Of a stretch of 64,000 nt of DNA, positions 17,339 through 25,377 are shown in pieces. The notes beneath the pieces were generated by a model that had not been told where the DNA came from, ran no database searches, and worked only from the letters and a program-made list of their open reading frames with translations. The position numbers were made by a program, and so were the translations under genes. This stretch comes from an uncultured Alphaproteobacteria bacterium (GTDB lineage Bacteria > Pseudomonadota > Alphaproteobacteria > HIMB59 > GCA-002718135): the NCBI GenBank assembly GCA_902524385.1, contig CABZCZ010000001.1:1-64000 (forward strand), read 5' to 3'. How positions within the stretch are numbered: position 1 is the first letter of the stretch; the number at the start of each line of letters is the position of its first letter.

Positions 17339-18406
17339 ATGATTAGAATTATAACTTTTTTATCTACTTTTTTAGTTTTTACATTCGGTTCTGCTTACGC
17401 AGACCCTAAAAAAGTTGGATTTATTTATATAGGTCCTCCAGGAGATCACGGTTGGACATATATGCACGATGTAGGAAGAAAATATATGGAGAGTCAACTA
17501 GGTGACTCCATAACAACTACTTATCTTGAAAATATTCCGGAAAATGCTGATGCTGTTAGAGCTATCAGAAAACTGGCTGATTCAGGACATGATTTAATAT
17601 TTACAACTTCTTTCAACTACATGGATCAAACACATGAAGTTGCAAAAGATTTTCCTGATATAAAATTTGAGCATGCTACTGGATACATTCAAGCTGATAA
17701 TGTAGCTACATATTCAGCAAGATTTTATGAAGGAAGAATGATTGAGGGTCATATTGCAGGTCATATGACTGAAACTAATACTATTGGCTATATAGCTTCA
17801 TTCCCTATTCCTGAAGTTGTACGTGGGATTAATGCATTTTATTTAGCAGCGGCCAAAGTCAATCCAGATATTAAAATGAAAATAATTTGGGTGTTTACTT
17901 GGTATGATCCAGGTAAAGAGGCTGATGCAGCTAATACATTAATTAATCAAGGAGCTGACATAATTGTTCAGCATACAGATACATATGCGCCTTGCCAAGC
18001 CGCTCAAAAAGCAGGTGTGTATGCGTTTGGTCAAGCTTCAAACCAAGAAGAATTCTGTCCCGATGCACATTTAACTTCAATTGAAGATATTTGGGGTCCT
18101 TATTATGCTGCAAGAGCAAAAGCAGTTGTAGATGGCACTTGGTCTTCAGGTGATACTTGGGATGGCATGGATAAAGGTATGGTTGTAATGTCACCATATA
18201 ATAATAAACTAATGCCAGCAAGTTTGATTCAAGAAGCTGTAAATATGGAAGTTGGAATTAAAGATGGAACTATTCATCCTTTCACTGGTCCAATTTACAA
18301 TCAAGCTGGTGAGCTTGTAGTTCCTGAAGGTGAAGTAGCACCAGATGGAATGTTACTTGGAATGAACTTTTATGTTCAAGGTATTGACGGCGAAGTACCA
18401 CAATAA
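17339..18406 (+). CDS. BMP-family ABC substrate-binding protein
   Basis: Periplasmic binding protein of the nucleoside/purine importer, a BmpA/Med-family protein of 355 residues. The N-terminus is a signal peptide, basic then hydrophobic, with a likely SPase I cleavage after SAYA (residue about 21); there is no lipobox cysteine. Mature features include KVGFIYIGPPGDHGWTYMHD, a YEGRMIEGHIAG segment, and VVRGINAFYLAA, all typical of the family. It follows the two permeases after a 104-bp spacer with its own possible promoter, common for highly expressed binding proteins. Family members bind guanosine, adenosine, inosine or other purines; the operon favours a purine ligand. Confidence 0.92.
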   Translation: MIRIITFLSTFLVFTFGSAYADPKKVGFIYIGPPGDHGWTYMHDVGRKYMESQLGDSITTTYLENIPENADAVRAIRKLADSGHDLIFTTSFNYMDQTHEVAKDFPDIKFEHATGYIQADNVATYSARFYEGRMIEGHIAGHMTETNTIGYIASFPIPEVVRGINAFYLAAAKVNPDIKMKIIWVFTWYDPGKEADAANTLINQGADIIVQHTDTYAPCQAAQKAGVYAFGQASNQEEFCPDAHLTSIEDIWGPYYAARAKAVVDGTWSSGDTWDGMDKGMVVMSPYNNKLMPASLIQEAVNMEVGIKDGTIHPFTGPIYNQAGELVVPEGEVAPDGMLLGMNFYVQGIDGEVPQ

Positions 18407-18422
18407 TTAAAATTCTTATAAC

Positions 18423-18445
18423 CCTCTCTCTTTAAAAGGGAGAGG
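18423..18445 (+). terminator. GC-rich hairpin after the binding-protein gene
   Basis: An 8-bp stem (CCTCTCTC pairing with GGGAGAGG, one T-G wobble) closes a 7-base loop TTTAAAA and is followed by TTTAACTT. It is unusually GC-rich for this DNA and sits in the 65-bp gap before the phosphoribosyltransferase gene. It may be a partial Rho-independent terminator or an mRNA-protecting hairpin that keeps the binding-protein message in excess; the T-tract is weak, so read-through is likely. Confidence 0.5.
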
Positions 18446-18471
18446 TTTAACTTAATTTCAAAGGAATATTT

Positions 18472-18975
18472 ATGTCTGATTTACACATTAGTTGGGACGA
18501 ATATAGAAGTAAAACAGAAGACTTAGCAAAACAAATTCATAAGGATGGATGGCAGTTTAATCAGGTTGTATGCATCGCAAAAGGAGGCATGAGAGTAGGG
18601 GATGTAATGGCAAGAATATTTGATGTTCCTTTAGCAATTCTTTCTGTTGAATCATATAAAGGTGAGGGAGTAAAAAATAAAAGAGGTGCAATCACATTTT
18701 CAAGAGATTTAGCAAAAACAAGTCCTAACATTGGGTCAAAAGTTTTAATAGTAGATGATTTAGCAGACTCAGGAATTACACTAAAAAAAAGTATTGATTG
18801 GTTAAATCACACTTATGGTTTTTATATAGATGAACCAATAAGAACAGGGGTTTTATTTTATAAGTCAGTATCATCATTTAAACCAAATTATTATGTTGAT
18901 TACTTAGAAGATTCTCCTTGGATACATATGCCTTATGAGGTTTATGAAACTATGAAACCAGAGGAACTTGGTTAA
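18472..18975 (+). CDS. gpt: Purine (xanthine-guanine type) phosphoribosyltransferase
   Basis: Transfers ribose-5-phosphate from PRPP to an imported purine base, the salvage alternative to degradation. The 167-residue protein has the PRPP-binding motif VLIVDDLADSGITL and the flexible-loop region before it. The N-terminal IAKGGMRVGDVMAR segment matches the PPi loop of Gpt-like enzymes, and the C-terminal YLEDSPWIHMPYE supplies the base-stacking Trp. It follows the importer genes after a hairpin, so it may be co-transcribed at reduced level. Hypoxanthine, xanthine or guanine specificity cannot be separated by eye. Its stop precedes a 7-A run. Confidence 0.85.
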   Translation: MSDLHISWDEYRSKTEDLAKQIHKDGWQFNQVVCIAKGGMRVGDVMARIFDVPLAILSVESYKGEGVKNKRGAITFSRDLAKTSPNIGSKVLIVDDLADSGITLKKSIDWLNHTYGFYIDEPIRTGVLFYKSVSSFKPNYYVDYLEDSPWIHMPYEVYETMKPEELG

Positions 18976-19651
18976 AAAAATTGAAGTAATTTCCTCAAAC
19001 TTTTTCTTTTGTTTTGCAAACTTTGGAACTGTTGCATCTTTATCTGGTCTTCCTACAATAAGTAAAACAAATGGTTTTTCATTGCTTGGTCTCTTCAAAA
19101 TTTTGTTAAGAAATGTCATTGGACTTGGCGTGTGTGTTAACATTGCTAAGCCAGAAAAAATGTAAACAAGTAATTAATATACCAGTAGCTATACCAACAG
19201 ACTCTTTTACATAATAATTTTTTATTTTTTTATTTTTTGAAACTGAAAATTTTTTTTCAAATATAGCTATTAAATAAGGTGCATTTTCAATAAATTTTTT
19301 ATTTTCATCAGTTCCTAAAGGAGTTAACGCATCTAACCACTCTTGAGGAGCTTTGTACCTATAAAATTTTTCTTCTTCTTTTTCTGCTTTTATTCTAATT
19401 TTCTTTTTAACGGATTTATTTTTTATTACTACAAAATGCCAAGGTTGAAGATTTGCTCCACTTGGTGCTGTTCCTGCAGATAAGATAGCTTTTTTTATAA
19501 CATTTATATCAATTTTATCTTTTGAAAATTCACGTATGCTTCTTCTCATTTTAATATTATTATAAAAATATTTTGATTTAATCTTCATTTCTTTGATTGT
19601 TTGATTTGAAAATTTTAAATCTTCAGCTATGTATTTTTTAACTTTATGCAT
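18904..19651 (-). pseudogene. Nitroreductase-family protein split by a frameshift
   Basis: FMN-dependent nitroreductase-like gene broken near its 3' end. The first frame (19651 down to 19106) has the FMN-binding RRSIREFS, TAPSGANLQPWHFVVIKN, EWLDALTPLGTD and the ESVGIATG segment, then loses homology after ITCLH. The continuation LTHTPSPMTFLNKIL, RPSNEKPFVLLIVG lies in another frame (19143 downward). Removing one base from the six-A run at 19155-19160 joins the frames as CLHFSGLAMLTHTP, the expected family sequence. A second run of seven A at 18974-18980 removes the expected stop and extends the read-through to 18904, into gpt. The family includes iodotyrosine-deiodinase-like enzymes. Either a real recent mutation or a homopolymer sequencing error. 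Confidence 0.82.
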
Positions 19652-19834
19652 TGGTTAGTTATCATAATTGGAATACTATTAATTTCTCTATCAATTAGTA
19701 ACCCTCTATATAAACTAATAATTAAAAAACGAATAAGATTTAATCTTTTTATTGAAATATTGTTTAGGATAATACTATTCTTAATTAGCGTAATTATTAT
19801 TTTTTTAGGCTTGTACTTAGAAAGTGTTTCTTAA
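19646..19834 (+). CDS. Small two-helix membrane protein, unknown function
   Basis: A 62-residue protein I do not recognise. Two hydrophobic stretches (about 3-18 and 40-58) flank a basic loop rich in Lys/Arg (IIKKRIRF), predicting a hairpin in the inner membrane. Its ATG is fused to that of the divergent nitroreductase in the hexamer ATGCAT, so the two genes overlap by six bases. The 3' end overlaps the convergent rhodanese gene by 4 bp. The tight fit between neighbours and membrane-like composition argue for a real gene, but no family evidence is available. Confidence 0.45.
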   Translation: MHWLVIIIGILLISLSISNPLYKLIIKKRIRFNLFIEILFRIILFLISVIIIFLGLYLESVS

Positions 19835-20163
19835 TATCTTCTTATATTTCTGTCAATTAATGCAGCCCATGCATCTATTCCACCAAGCACATTTACACAA
19901 TGATTATAACCTTGTGCTTTAAGCCATTTACATACAGCTTGGCTTCTTGTGCCGGTATGACACATTACAAAAATATTTTTTTTCTTGTCTAATTCAGTGT
20001 ATCTTTTAGCAATTTCTGAAAGTTTCATGTGTATTGTACCTTTAACATGGGCATGATCTCTTTCAGTATCCTCTCTTACATCTATAATTTGAATTTTTTT
20101 ATCGTCTTGTTTAAGTTCATTTAATTGATGAACTGTTATTTCACTACTACTATAAAGATCCAT
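19831..20163 (-). CDS. Single-domain rhodanese-like protein
   Basis: A 110-residue stand-alone rhodanese fold. The active-site loop CHTGTRS has the catalytic Cys followed by Arg at the sixth position, as needed for persulfide chemistry. IDVREDTERDHAHVKGTIHM and the C-terminal GGIDAWA segment are family signatures. Such GlpE-like proteins transfer sulfane sulfur to cyanide or physiological acceptors; the physiological role is not indicated by context. The gene is convergent with the small membrane-protein gene and has about 109 bp of upstream spacer shared with a divergent hypothetical gene, in which I see no clear promoter or structure. Confidence 0.88.
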   Translation of the reverse strand: MDLYSSSEITVHQLNELKQDDKKIQIIDVREDTERDHAHVKGTIHMKLSEIAKRYTELDKKKNIFVMCHTGTRSQAVCKWLKAQGYNHCVNVLGGIDAWAALIDRNIRRY

Positions 20164-20272
20164 AAGATTATATTATTATAAATACTACTAGATTTCTACT
20201 ATTTTAAATAAAATAAATTTTAAAAATTAAATTTGTTATTTCTAAGTTTTTCATGTAAGAGCACTTATCATT

Positions 20273-20572
20273 ATGTCGAAAAAAATAACCTTTTCAGCTT
20301 TTGGTAGAGATTCATATTACCACAGAGATTGGTTTAAAAAAAATGGTTTTAAATTTGATAGAAGTTCTAGAAAATGGACCGTAGAGAATTTACCAATAGA
20401 TAATGCAGAAGAATTTGCTAGTTATTGTAGAAAATACGGTTTAACATTTGAACGATCAGATAGAATGATTACAGAATTTGATTATGCAGACTATCTTTGG
20501 GATGGAAGAAGAGATGAATTCATGAAACCGTCTGAAAAAATTGATATTCCGCAACCAAAAAATAAAATTTAA
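20273..20572 (+). CDS. Conserved-looking small soluble protein, unknown function
   Basis: A 99-residue protein not firmly recognised. Its core (FKKNGFKFDRSSRKWTVENL, residues about 22-41) has the pattern of short domains like DUF5710, where a Lys-x-x-G-hydrophobic segment is followed by a basic stretch and a Trp; this is a weak resemblance. The rest is charged and rich in aromatic residues, with a proline-rich C-terminus. It starts 109 bp from the divergent rhodanese gene and ends three bases before the TTG start of a DMT transporter, so the pair may be one operon. No function is claimed. Confidence 0.55.
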   Translation: MSKKITFSAFGRDSYYHRDWFKKNGFKFDRSSRKWTVENLPIDNAEEFASYCRKYGLTFERSDRMITEFDYADYLWDGRRDEFMKPSEKIDIPQPKNKI

Positions 20573-20575
20573 TCT

Positions 20576-21493
20576 TTGATAAATAAATTATTATCAAATA
20601 ATTTATTTCTACTAATTATTTTAGCAGCTATTTGGGGATCTTCTTTTTTTATTATTAAAATTTGCTTATCTAGTTTTACACCCACAAGTATTGCATCCCT
20701 AAGATTAATTATTGCATCAATATTTTTAATAATTATATACTATTCGTATAATTATCATCCTAAATTAAATTTTGAATTAGTTATTATTCTCTCTTTTATA
20801 GGAATAACTGGAAATTTTTTACCTTTCTATCTTATTAGTTGGGCTGAACAATACATTCCTTCTTCTACAGCTGGTTTATTAATGTCAGTCGGCCCCTTAA
20901 TTACATTGCTTATGTCTCATGTATTAACTTCAGATGATAAGTTTACTCTTATTAAATTTATATCAATTATTATAGGTTTTGTGGGTATTGTTTTTATTTT
21001 AGATATAAGTAAATTTAATTTTCAAGATGAAAACTACATTAGCACTGTAGCAAAAATATTTGTGATCATAGCTGCATTTGGTTATATGATTTCAAATATT
21101 GCAGCTTATAATAAATTAAAAAAATTAAGCCCTATTTCAATTACAACTTTTGCTACATTATTTGGAGCAATAATATCATTACCTTTCTTAATCTATGATA
21201 TTATTTATTATGAAACTAATATTAATAAAGTTTCTATAATTTCTATTATTTATTTAGGTGTTTTTCCAACAGCAATTGCATTTCATATGCGATACCATAT
21301 AGTTAAACACTCAGGTCCAGTCTTCTTATCTTATGTTGCTTATTTAATTCCTGTTTTTGCTTTAATATGGGGATTCATATTCCTTGCCGAACAAATAGTA
21401 TTGAGTTCTGCAGTTGGAATTATTTTAGTTTTTATTGGACTGTTTGTGGGTCAAAAAAAATCAATGAGTAAAATATCCGTAAAAAACATATAA
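20576..21493 (+). CDS. EamA/DMT-family transporter
   Basis: A 305-residue, ten-helix DMT exporter with two EamA repeats. The N-terminal repeat opens with LAAIWGSSFFIIK and has the LISWAEQYIPSSTAGLLMSVGPL segment; the second has YIVKHSGPVFLSYVAYLIPVFALIWG and ends in VGIILVFIGLFVG. The start is TTG, because no ATG is available before the first membrane helix; it lies 3 bp after the upstream stop. Substrate is not inferable. It is distinct from the other three DMT proteins in this window, so simple recent duplication is unlikely. Confidence 0.83.
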   Translation: MINKLLSNNLFLLIILAAIWGSSFFIIKICLSSFTPTSIASLRLIIASIFLIIIYYSYNYHPKLNFELVIILSFIGITGNFLPFYLISWAEQYIPSSTAGLLMSVGPLITLLMSHVLTSDDKFTLIKFISIIIGFVGIVFILDISKFNFQDENYISTVAKIFVIIAAFGYMISNIAAYNKLKKLSPISITTFATLFGAIISLPFLIYDIIYYETNINKVSIISIIYLGVFPTAIAFHMRYHIVKHSGPVFLSYVAYLIPVFALIWGFIFLAEQIVLSSAVGIILVFIGLFVGQKKSMSKISVKNI

Positions 21494-21591
21494 TACTAAT
21501 AACAAAGCAATAAAAATAGACACATTTTTGAAGTTAAAGTATTTCATTTATGGTTGAAATTTAATATTTTATAGTCCAATATACTTTTATT

Positions 21592-22956
21592 ATGAGTGAC
21601 TCAATTAAATACTTACTTGAAGAAAATAAAGCACCAAAGTTTTGGTATAATATTAATTCAGACTTACCAAGTCCACCACCACCACCATTACACCCTGGAA
21701 CTAAACAACCAGCCGGTCCTGATGACTTTGCTCCTTTATTTCCAATGGGTCTAATAATGCAGGAGGTTTCTACTGAAAGAGAAATAGAAATACCTGAACC
21801 AGTAAGAGAAGTTTATAAACAATGGAGACCCTCTCCATTATTTCGAGCCAGAAGATTAGAAAAATTTTTAGATACACCAGCTAAAATTTATTACAAATAT
21901 GAAGGTGTTAGTCCTACTGGAAGTCACAAACCAAATACTGCGGTCCCACAAGCATTTTTTAATAAAGAAGAGGGAATAAGTAAAATTTTTACTGAGACAG
22001 GTGCAGGCCAGTGGGGTAGTTCACTAGCTTATGCTGGTCAAATTTTTGGAATAGATATTGAGGTTTTCATGGTTAGGGTAAGCTTTGATCATAAACCATA
22101 TAGAAAATTAATGATGCAAACTTTTGGGGCTAACTGTCATGCTAGTCCATCAAATTTAACTGATTTTGGTAACAAACTATTATCAGAAAATCCTGATAAC
22201 CCAGGTAGCTTAGGTATTGCAATATCTGAAGCAATAGAAGCAACTGTTAAAAGTGGAGGTAAAGCAAAATACTCACTTGGAAGTGTTTTAGGTCATGTTT
22301 TAATGCATCAAACTATAAATGGTAATGAAGCTATTATGCAAATGGAGATGGCTGGAGATTATCCTGATATAATTGTTGGCTGTACAGGTGGCGGAAGTAA
22401 TCTTTCTGGATTAATGTTTCCATTTTTAGGACAACAATTAAGAGGTGGTCAAAAAATTGATATAATTGGTTGTGAACCTGCATCATGTCCTTCATTTACG
22501 AAGGGTAAGTATGCTTACGATCATGGTGATATGGCAAAAATGACTCCATTAATTAAAATGCATACTCTTGGATCTGATTTCTTACCGCCGGCTAATCACT
22601 CTGGTGGATTAAGATACCATGGTATGTCTTATCATTTAAGTCATTTATATCAATTAGGTTTGATGAGAGCAAAGGCTTACGGTCAAAAAGATTGTTTTGA
22701 AGCTGGTTTAACTTTTGCAAAACAAGAAGGAATTATTCCTGCTCCAGAAGGAAACCATGCAATCAAGGGCGCTATTGATGCAGCTATAGAATGTAAAGAA
22801 AAGGGCGCGTCAAAAACTATTCTCTTTAATTTATGTGGTCACGGATATTTTGATATGTCAGCCTATGATGATTATCTAAATGGATCAATGGATGATGATG
22901 TTATTGATGATGATGGAATAGGTAAATCTATTGCCCAAATACCAGAAGTAGCGTAA
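21592..22956 (+). CDS. trpB2: Tryptophan synthase beta-like protein, TrpB2 type
   Basis: PLP enzyme of the TrpB2 subgroup, 454 residues, longer than canonical TrpB (about 400). The PLP lysine is in SPTGSHKPNTA, and the phosphate-binding glycine loop is GCTGGGSNLSGL. TrpB2 hallmarks include the RPSPLFRARRLE segment and KIYYKYEGVSPTGS. The N-terminus has a run of five prolines after LPSP. TrpB2 proteins can make tryptophan from indole and serine without TrpA or act on O-phosphoserine in some lineages. No trpA is adjacent. The serine-synthesis operon begins 46 bp downstream, which may be functional or chance. Confidence 0.92.
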   Translation: MSDSIKYLLEENKAPKFWYNINSDLPSPPPPPLHPGTKQPAGPDDFAPLFPMGLIMQEVSTEREIEIPEPVREVYKQWRPSPLFRARRLEKFLDTPAKIYYKYEGVSPTGSHKPNTAVPQAFFNKEEGISKIFTETGAGQWGSSLAYAGQIFGIDIEVFMVRVSFDHKPYRKLMMQTFGANCHASPSNLTDFGNKLLSENPDNPGSLGIAISEAIEATVKSGGKAKYSLGSVLGHVLMHQTINGNEAIMQMEMAGDYPDIIVGCTGGGSNLSGLMFPFLGQQLRGGQKIDIIGCEPASCPSFTKGKYAYDHGDMAKMTPLIKMHTLGSDFLPPANHSGGLRYHGMSYHLSHLYQLGLMRAKAYGQKDCFEAGLTFAKQEGIIPAPEGNHAIKGAIDAAIECKEKGASKTILFNLCGHGYFDMSAYDDYLNGSMDDDVIDDDGIGKSIAQIPEVA

Positions 22957-22978
22957 TTTAAGTTTAAATTTTTTTTTA
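22955..22978 (+). terminator. AT-only hairpin with T-tract after trpB2
   Basis: Seven-base complementary arms (AATTTAA / TTAAATT) around a GT centre overlap the trpB2 stop codon and run into an uninterrupted T-tract. The shape is terminator-like but the stem is all A-T, so it would be weak. Confidence 0.25.
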
Positions 22979-23002
22979 TTTAATTAATGGTGTTTTTTTA
23001 TT

Positions 23003-24217
23003 ATGGTTGAAATTAAACCTTTTAAAGGAACACGTCCTTACAACGAAGATGCAAAAAATTTAATTGCTCCTTCAACTGATCATTTAAGTATTGAAAATAT
23101 AGAAATATTTAAAAAAAATAATTATTGGAATTATTTAAAAATTTTGAATCCTGTTGGACAATTAAAAGAAGCAGATTCTCTTTTAGAGGCAAAATCACAT
23201 TTTAATGAAATGAAGGAAAATGATGTAATTAAAAAAGATAAAGAATTGTTTTATTACATATATCAAATTGAATCTAAAGGTCATACACAACTAGGATTTT
23301 TATCTCTTTCTAAAATCTCAGATTTTGTAGATGAAAAAATTAAAGCACATGAAAAAATATATGAGACAAGAATGAGAGAAAGAGCAGAACAAATGTTAAA
23401 TATAAAAACACAAATTGGTCCTATCTATGTAGTATATAAAAAAAATAATAAGATAAAGGATTTGTTATCTTCTATAAAATCAAATACTCCAGATTATGAT
23501 TTTGAAAGTTTTGATAAATCTATTCATAAACTTTGGTGTATTTCTGATAAATCATTTATCGAAAAGTTATCTTCTGTTTTTAAAAATGAAGTAGATAATT
23601 TTTATATTGCAGATGGGCATCATAGAATGGGTGCAATGAAAATTATTAGAAAATTAAATAATAATAAAAATATTTTACAGGAAGATTTTATGATAGCGGC
23701 GTTTCCAAGTGATGAAGCCAAAATATTTGATTATAATAGAGTTGTTAAAGATTTAAATGGTTTGAGTAAAGAAAAGTTTTTAGAAATTCTTTCTGAAAAC
23801 TTCGAAATAAAAAATGAAAAAGATCCATTTAAACCTCAATCAAATAAACAATTTGGAATGTATCATGAAAAAAAGTGGTATTCATTGCAATTTAAAACTG
23901 GATTAAAAACTGATAATTTTGTTGATACACTAGATATTAATATTTTAAACAATTTCATTTTCAAAAAATTTTTAAATATTTCTGATGTTAATAATGATGA
24001 AAGAATAAGATTTATTGCTGGATGTCATGGTTTGGAAGCTTTAGAAAAAAAAGTTGATGAAAATAATGATAGTGTGGCGTTTTCTATCTTTCCATCTTCA
24101 ATAAGTGATGTTATTAAAGTAGCTAATAAAAATTTGACTATGCCTCCTAAATCAACATGGTTTGATCCAAAACCTTTAGACGGCTTAGTAGTTTACGAGT
24201 TTGATAAAAGTATATGA
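23003..24217 (+). CDS. DUF1015-family protein
   Basis: A 404-residue protein of the DUF1015 family. Family signatures are the N-terminal VEIKPFKGTRPYNEDAKNLIAPSTD, the KAHEKIYETRMRERAEQM helix, the IGPIYVVYK strand and the central ADGHHRMGA motif with paired histidines. The biochemical role is not established to my knowledge. It overlaps serC by 4 bp and is the first gene of a DUF1015-serC-serA operon, so a role in serine synthesis is a reasonable inference; a missing phosphoserine phosphatase (serB) in the window makes that step a candidate. Low complexity is limited to Asn/Lys-rich linkers. Confidence 0.85.
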   Translation: MVEIKPFKGTRPYNEDAKNLIAPSTDHLSIENIEIFKKNNYWNYLKILNPVGQLKEADSLLEAKSHFNEMKENDVIKKDKELFYYIYQIESKGHTQLGFLSLSKISDFVDEKIKAHEKIYETRMRERAEQMLNIKTQIGPIYVVYKKNNKIKDLLSSIKSNTPDYDFESFDKSIHKLWCISDKSFIEKLSSVFKNEVDNFYIADGHHRMGAMKIIRKLNNNKNILQEDFMIAAFPSDEAKIFDYNRVVKDLNGLSKEKFLEILSENFEIKNEKDPFKPQSNKQFGMYHEKKWYSLQFKTGLKTDNFVDTLDINILNNFIFKKFLNISDVNNDERIRFIAGCHGLEALEKKVDENNDSVAFSIFPSSISDVIKVANKNLTMPPKSTWFDPKPLDGLVVYEFDKSI

Positions 24218-25377
24218 ACAAACCTAATACTAAACCTAACAACCCAAACTTTTCAAGTGGCCCAACCTCAAAAAGACCAGGATGGGATATTTCTGCTTTG
24301 AGTAATGCTTTAATTGGTAGATCTCATAGATCTGTTGAATGTAAAGCAAGACTAAAAGAGGCAATAGATAAATCAAAAAATATTCTGAAATTACCTGATG
24401 ATTATTTATTGGGTATAATGCCTGGATCAAATACTGGTGCATTAGAAGCAGCTATGTGGTGCCTATTAGGTAAAACTGGAGTCGATATTCTTGCATGGGA
24501 AAATTTTGGTAAAGATTGGGTAATAGATGCAATAAGTGAATTAAAATTAGATAATTTAAATATTCATGAAGAAGATTATGGCAAACTGCCTGACCTTAGC
24601 AAAGTAAATTTTGATAATGATGTTATTTTTACCTGGAATGGAACAACATCTGGTGTCAAAGTTCCTAATGGAGATTGGATACCCGATGACAGAAAAGGCC
24701 TAACCATTTGTGATGCTACTTCTGCAATCTTTGGCATGCCTATAGATTATATTAAATGTGACGTTATAACTTGGTCTTGGCAAAAAATACTTGGAGGAGA
24801 GGCCGCTCATGGAATGATTGCAATTTCTCCACGCGTCGTTGAAAGATTAGAAAGTTTTACACCTAATTGGCCAGTACCAAAATTATTTAGATTAGCTGAA
24901 AATAAGAAATTGATAAAAGGTATATTCGAAGGAAACACAATAAATACACCGTCAATGATATGTGTTGAGGATATCATTGATTCATTAAATTGGGTCTCTT
25001 CTCAAGGAGGGTTAGATTCATTAATTTCCAAATCTCAGAATTCTTTGCAAAAAATTAGAGAATGGATCAATGATAGAGATTGGGTCACTTTTTTATCTGA
25101 AATTAAAGATGATAATTATATCTCAAACACTGGAATAACTTTTAAAATTATTGAAGACTGGTTTACTAATAAAGATGAAAGCAGTCAAAGAGCTGTAATG
25201 GCTGATATATGTAAATTACTCTCTGAAAATAATGTTGGATTTGATTGTAACGGATATCCCAAAGCACCACCTTCTTTTAGAATTTGGGCTGGAGGCACGG
25301 TTCAAACTTCAGATGTAGAATTAGTTTTACCTTGGATTGATTGGGCTTATTCAGAAATTAAATCTAAACATGCCTAA
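24214..25377 (+). CDS. serC: Phosphoserine aminotransferase
   Basis: PLP enzyme converting 3-phosphohydroxypyruvate and glutamate to O-phosphoserine. The 387-residue protein belongs to the branch that begins FSSGPTSKRPGW, as in other alphaproteobacteria and methanogens, rather than the E. coli branch. The Schiff-base lysine lies in TWSWQKILGGEAAHGM. The start codon overlaps the DUF1015 gene by 4 bp and its end overlaps serA by 8 bp, so the three are translationally coupled. With serA it supplies serine for protein, one-carbon metabolism and possibly a serine-cycle-like route with mcl/mtk. Confidence 0.93.
   Translation: MNKPNTKPNNPNFSSGPTSKRPGWDISALSNALIGRSHRSVECKARLKEAIDKSKNILKLPDDYLLGIMPGSNTGALEAAMWCLLGKTGVDILAWENFGKDWVIDAISELKLDNLNIHEEDYGKLPDLSKVNFDNDVIFTWNGTTSGVKVPNGDWIPDDRKGLTICDATSAIFGMPIDYIKCDVITWSWQKILGGEAAHGMIAISPRVVERLESFTPNWPVPKLFRLAENKKLIKGIFEGNTINTPSMICVEDIIDSLNWVSSQGGLDSLISKSQNSLQKIREWINDRDWVTFLSEIKDDNYISNTGITFKIIEDWFTNKDESSQRAVMADICKLLSENNVGFDCNGYPKAPPSFRIWAGGTVQTSDVELVLPWIDWAYSEIKSKHA

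Noticed and set aside
17943..18221. Leftward ORF of 92 residues inside the binding-protein gene
   Set aside because: Antisense to a clear BMP-family gene; no independent support.
18904..19143. A separate leftward 79-residue gene
   Set aside because: Its N-terminal part is the missing C-terminal region of the adjacent nitroreductase in another frame, so it is treated as one frameshifted gene.
20164..20272. Possible small RNA or promoter in the 109-bp spacer
   Set aside because: Only AT-rich sequence with a poor -10 match; nothing structured enough to claim.
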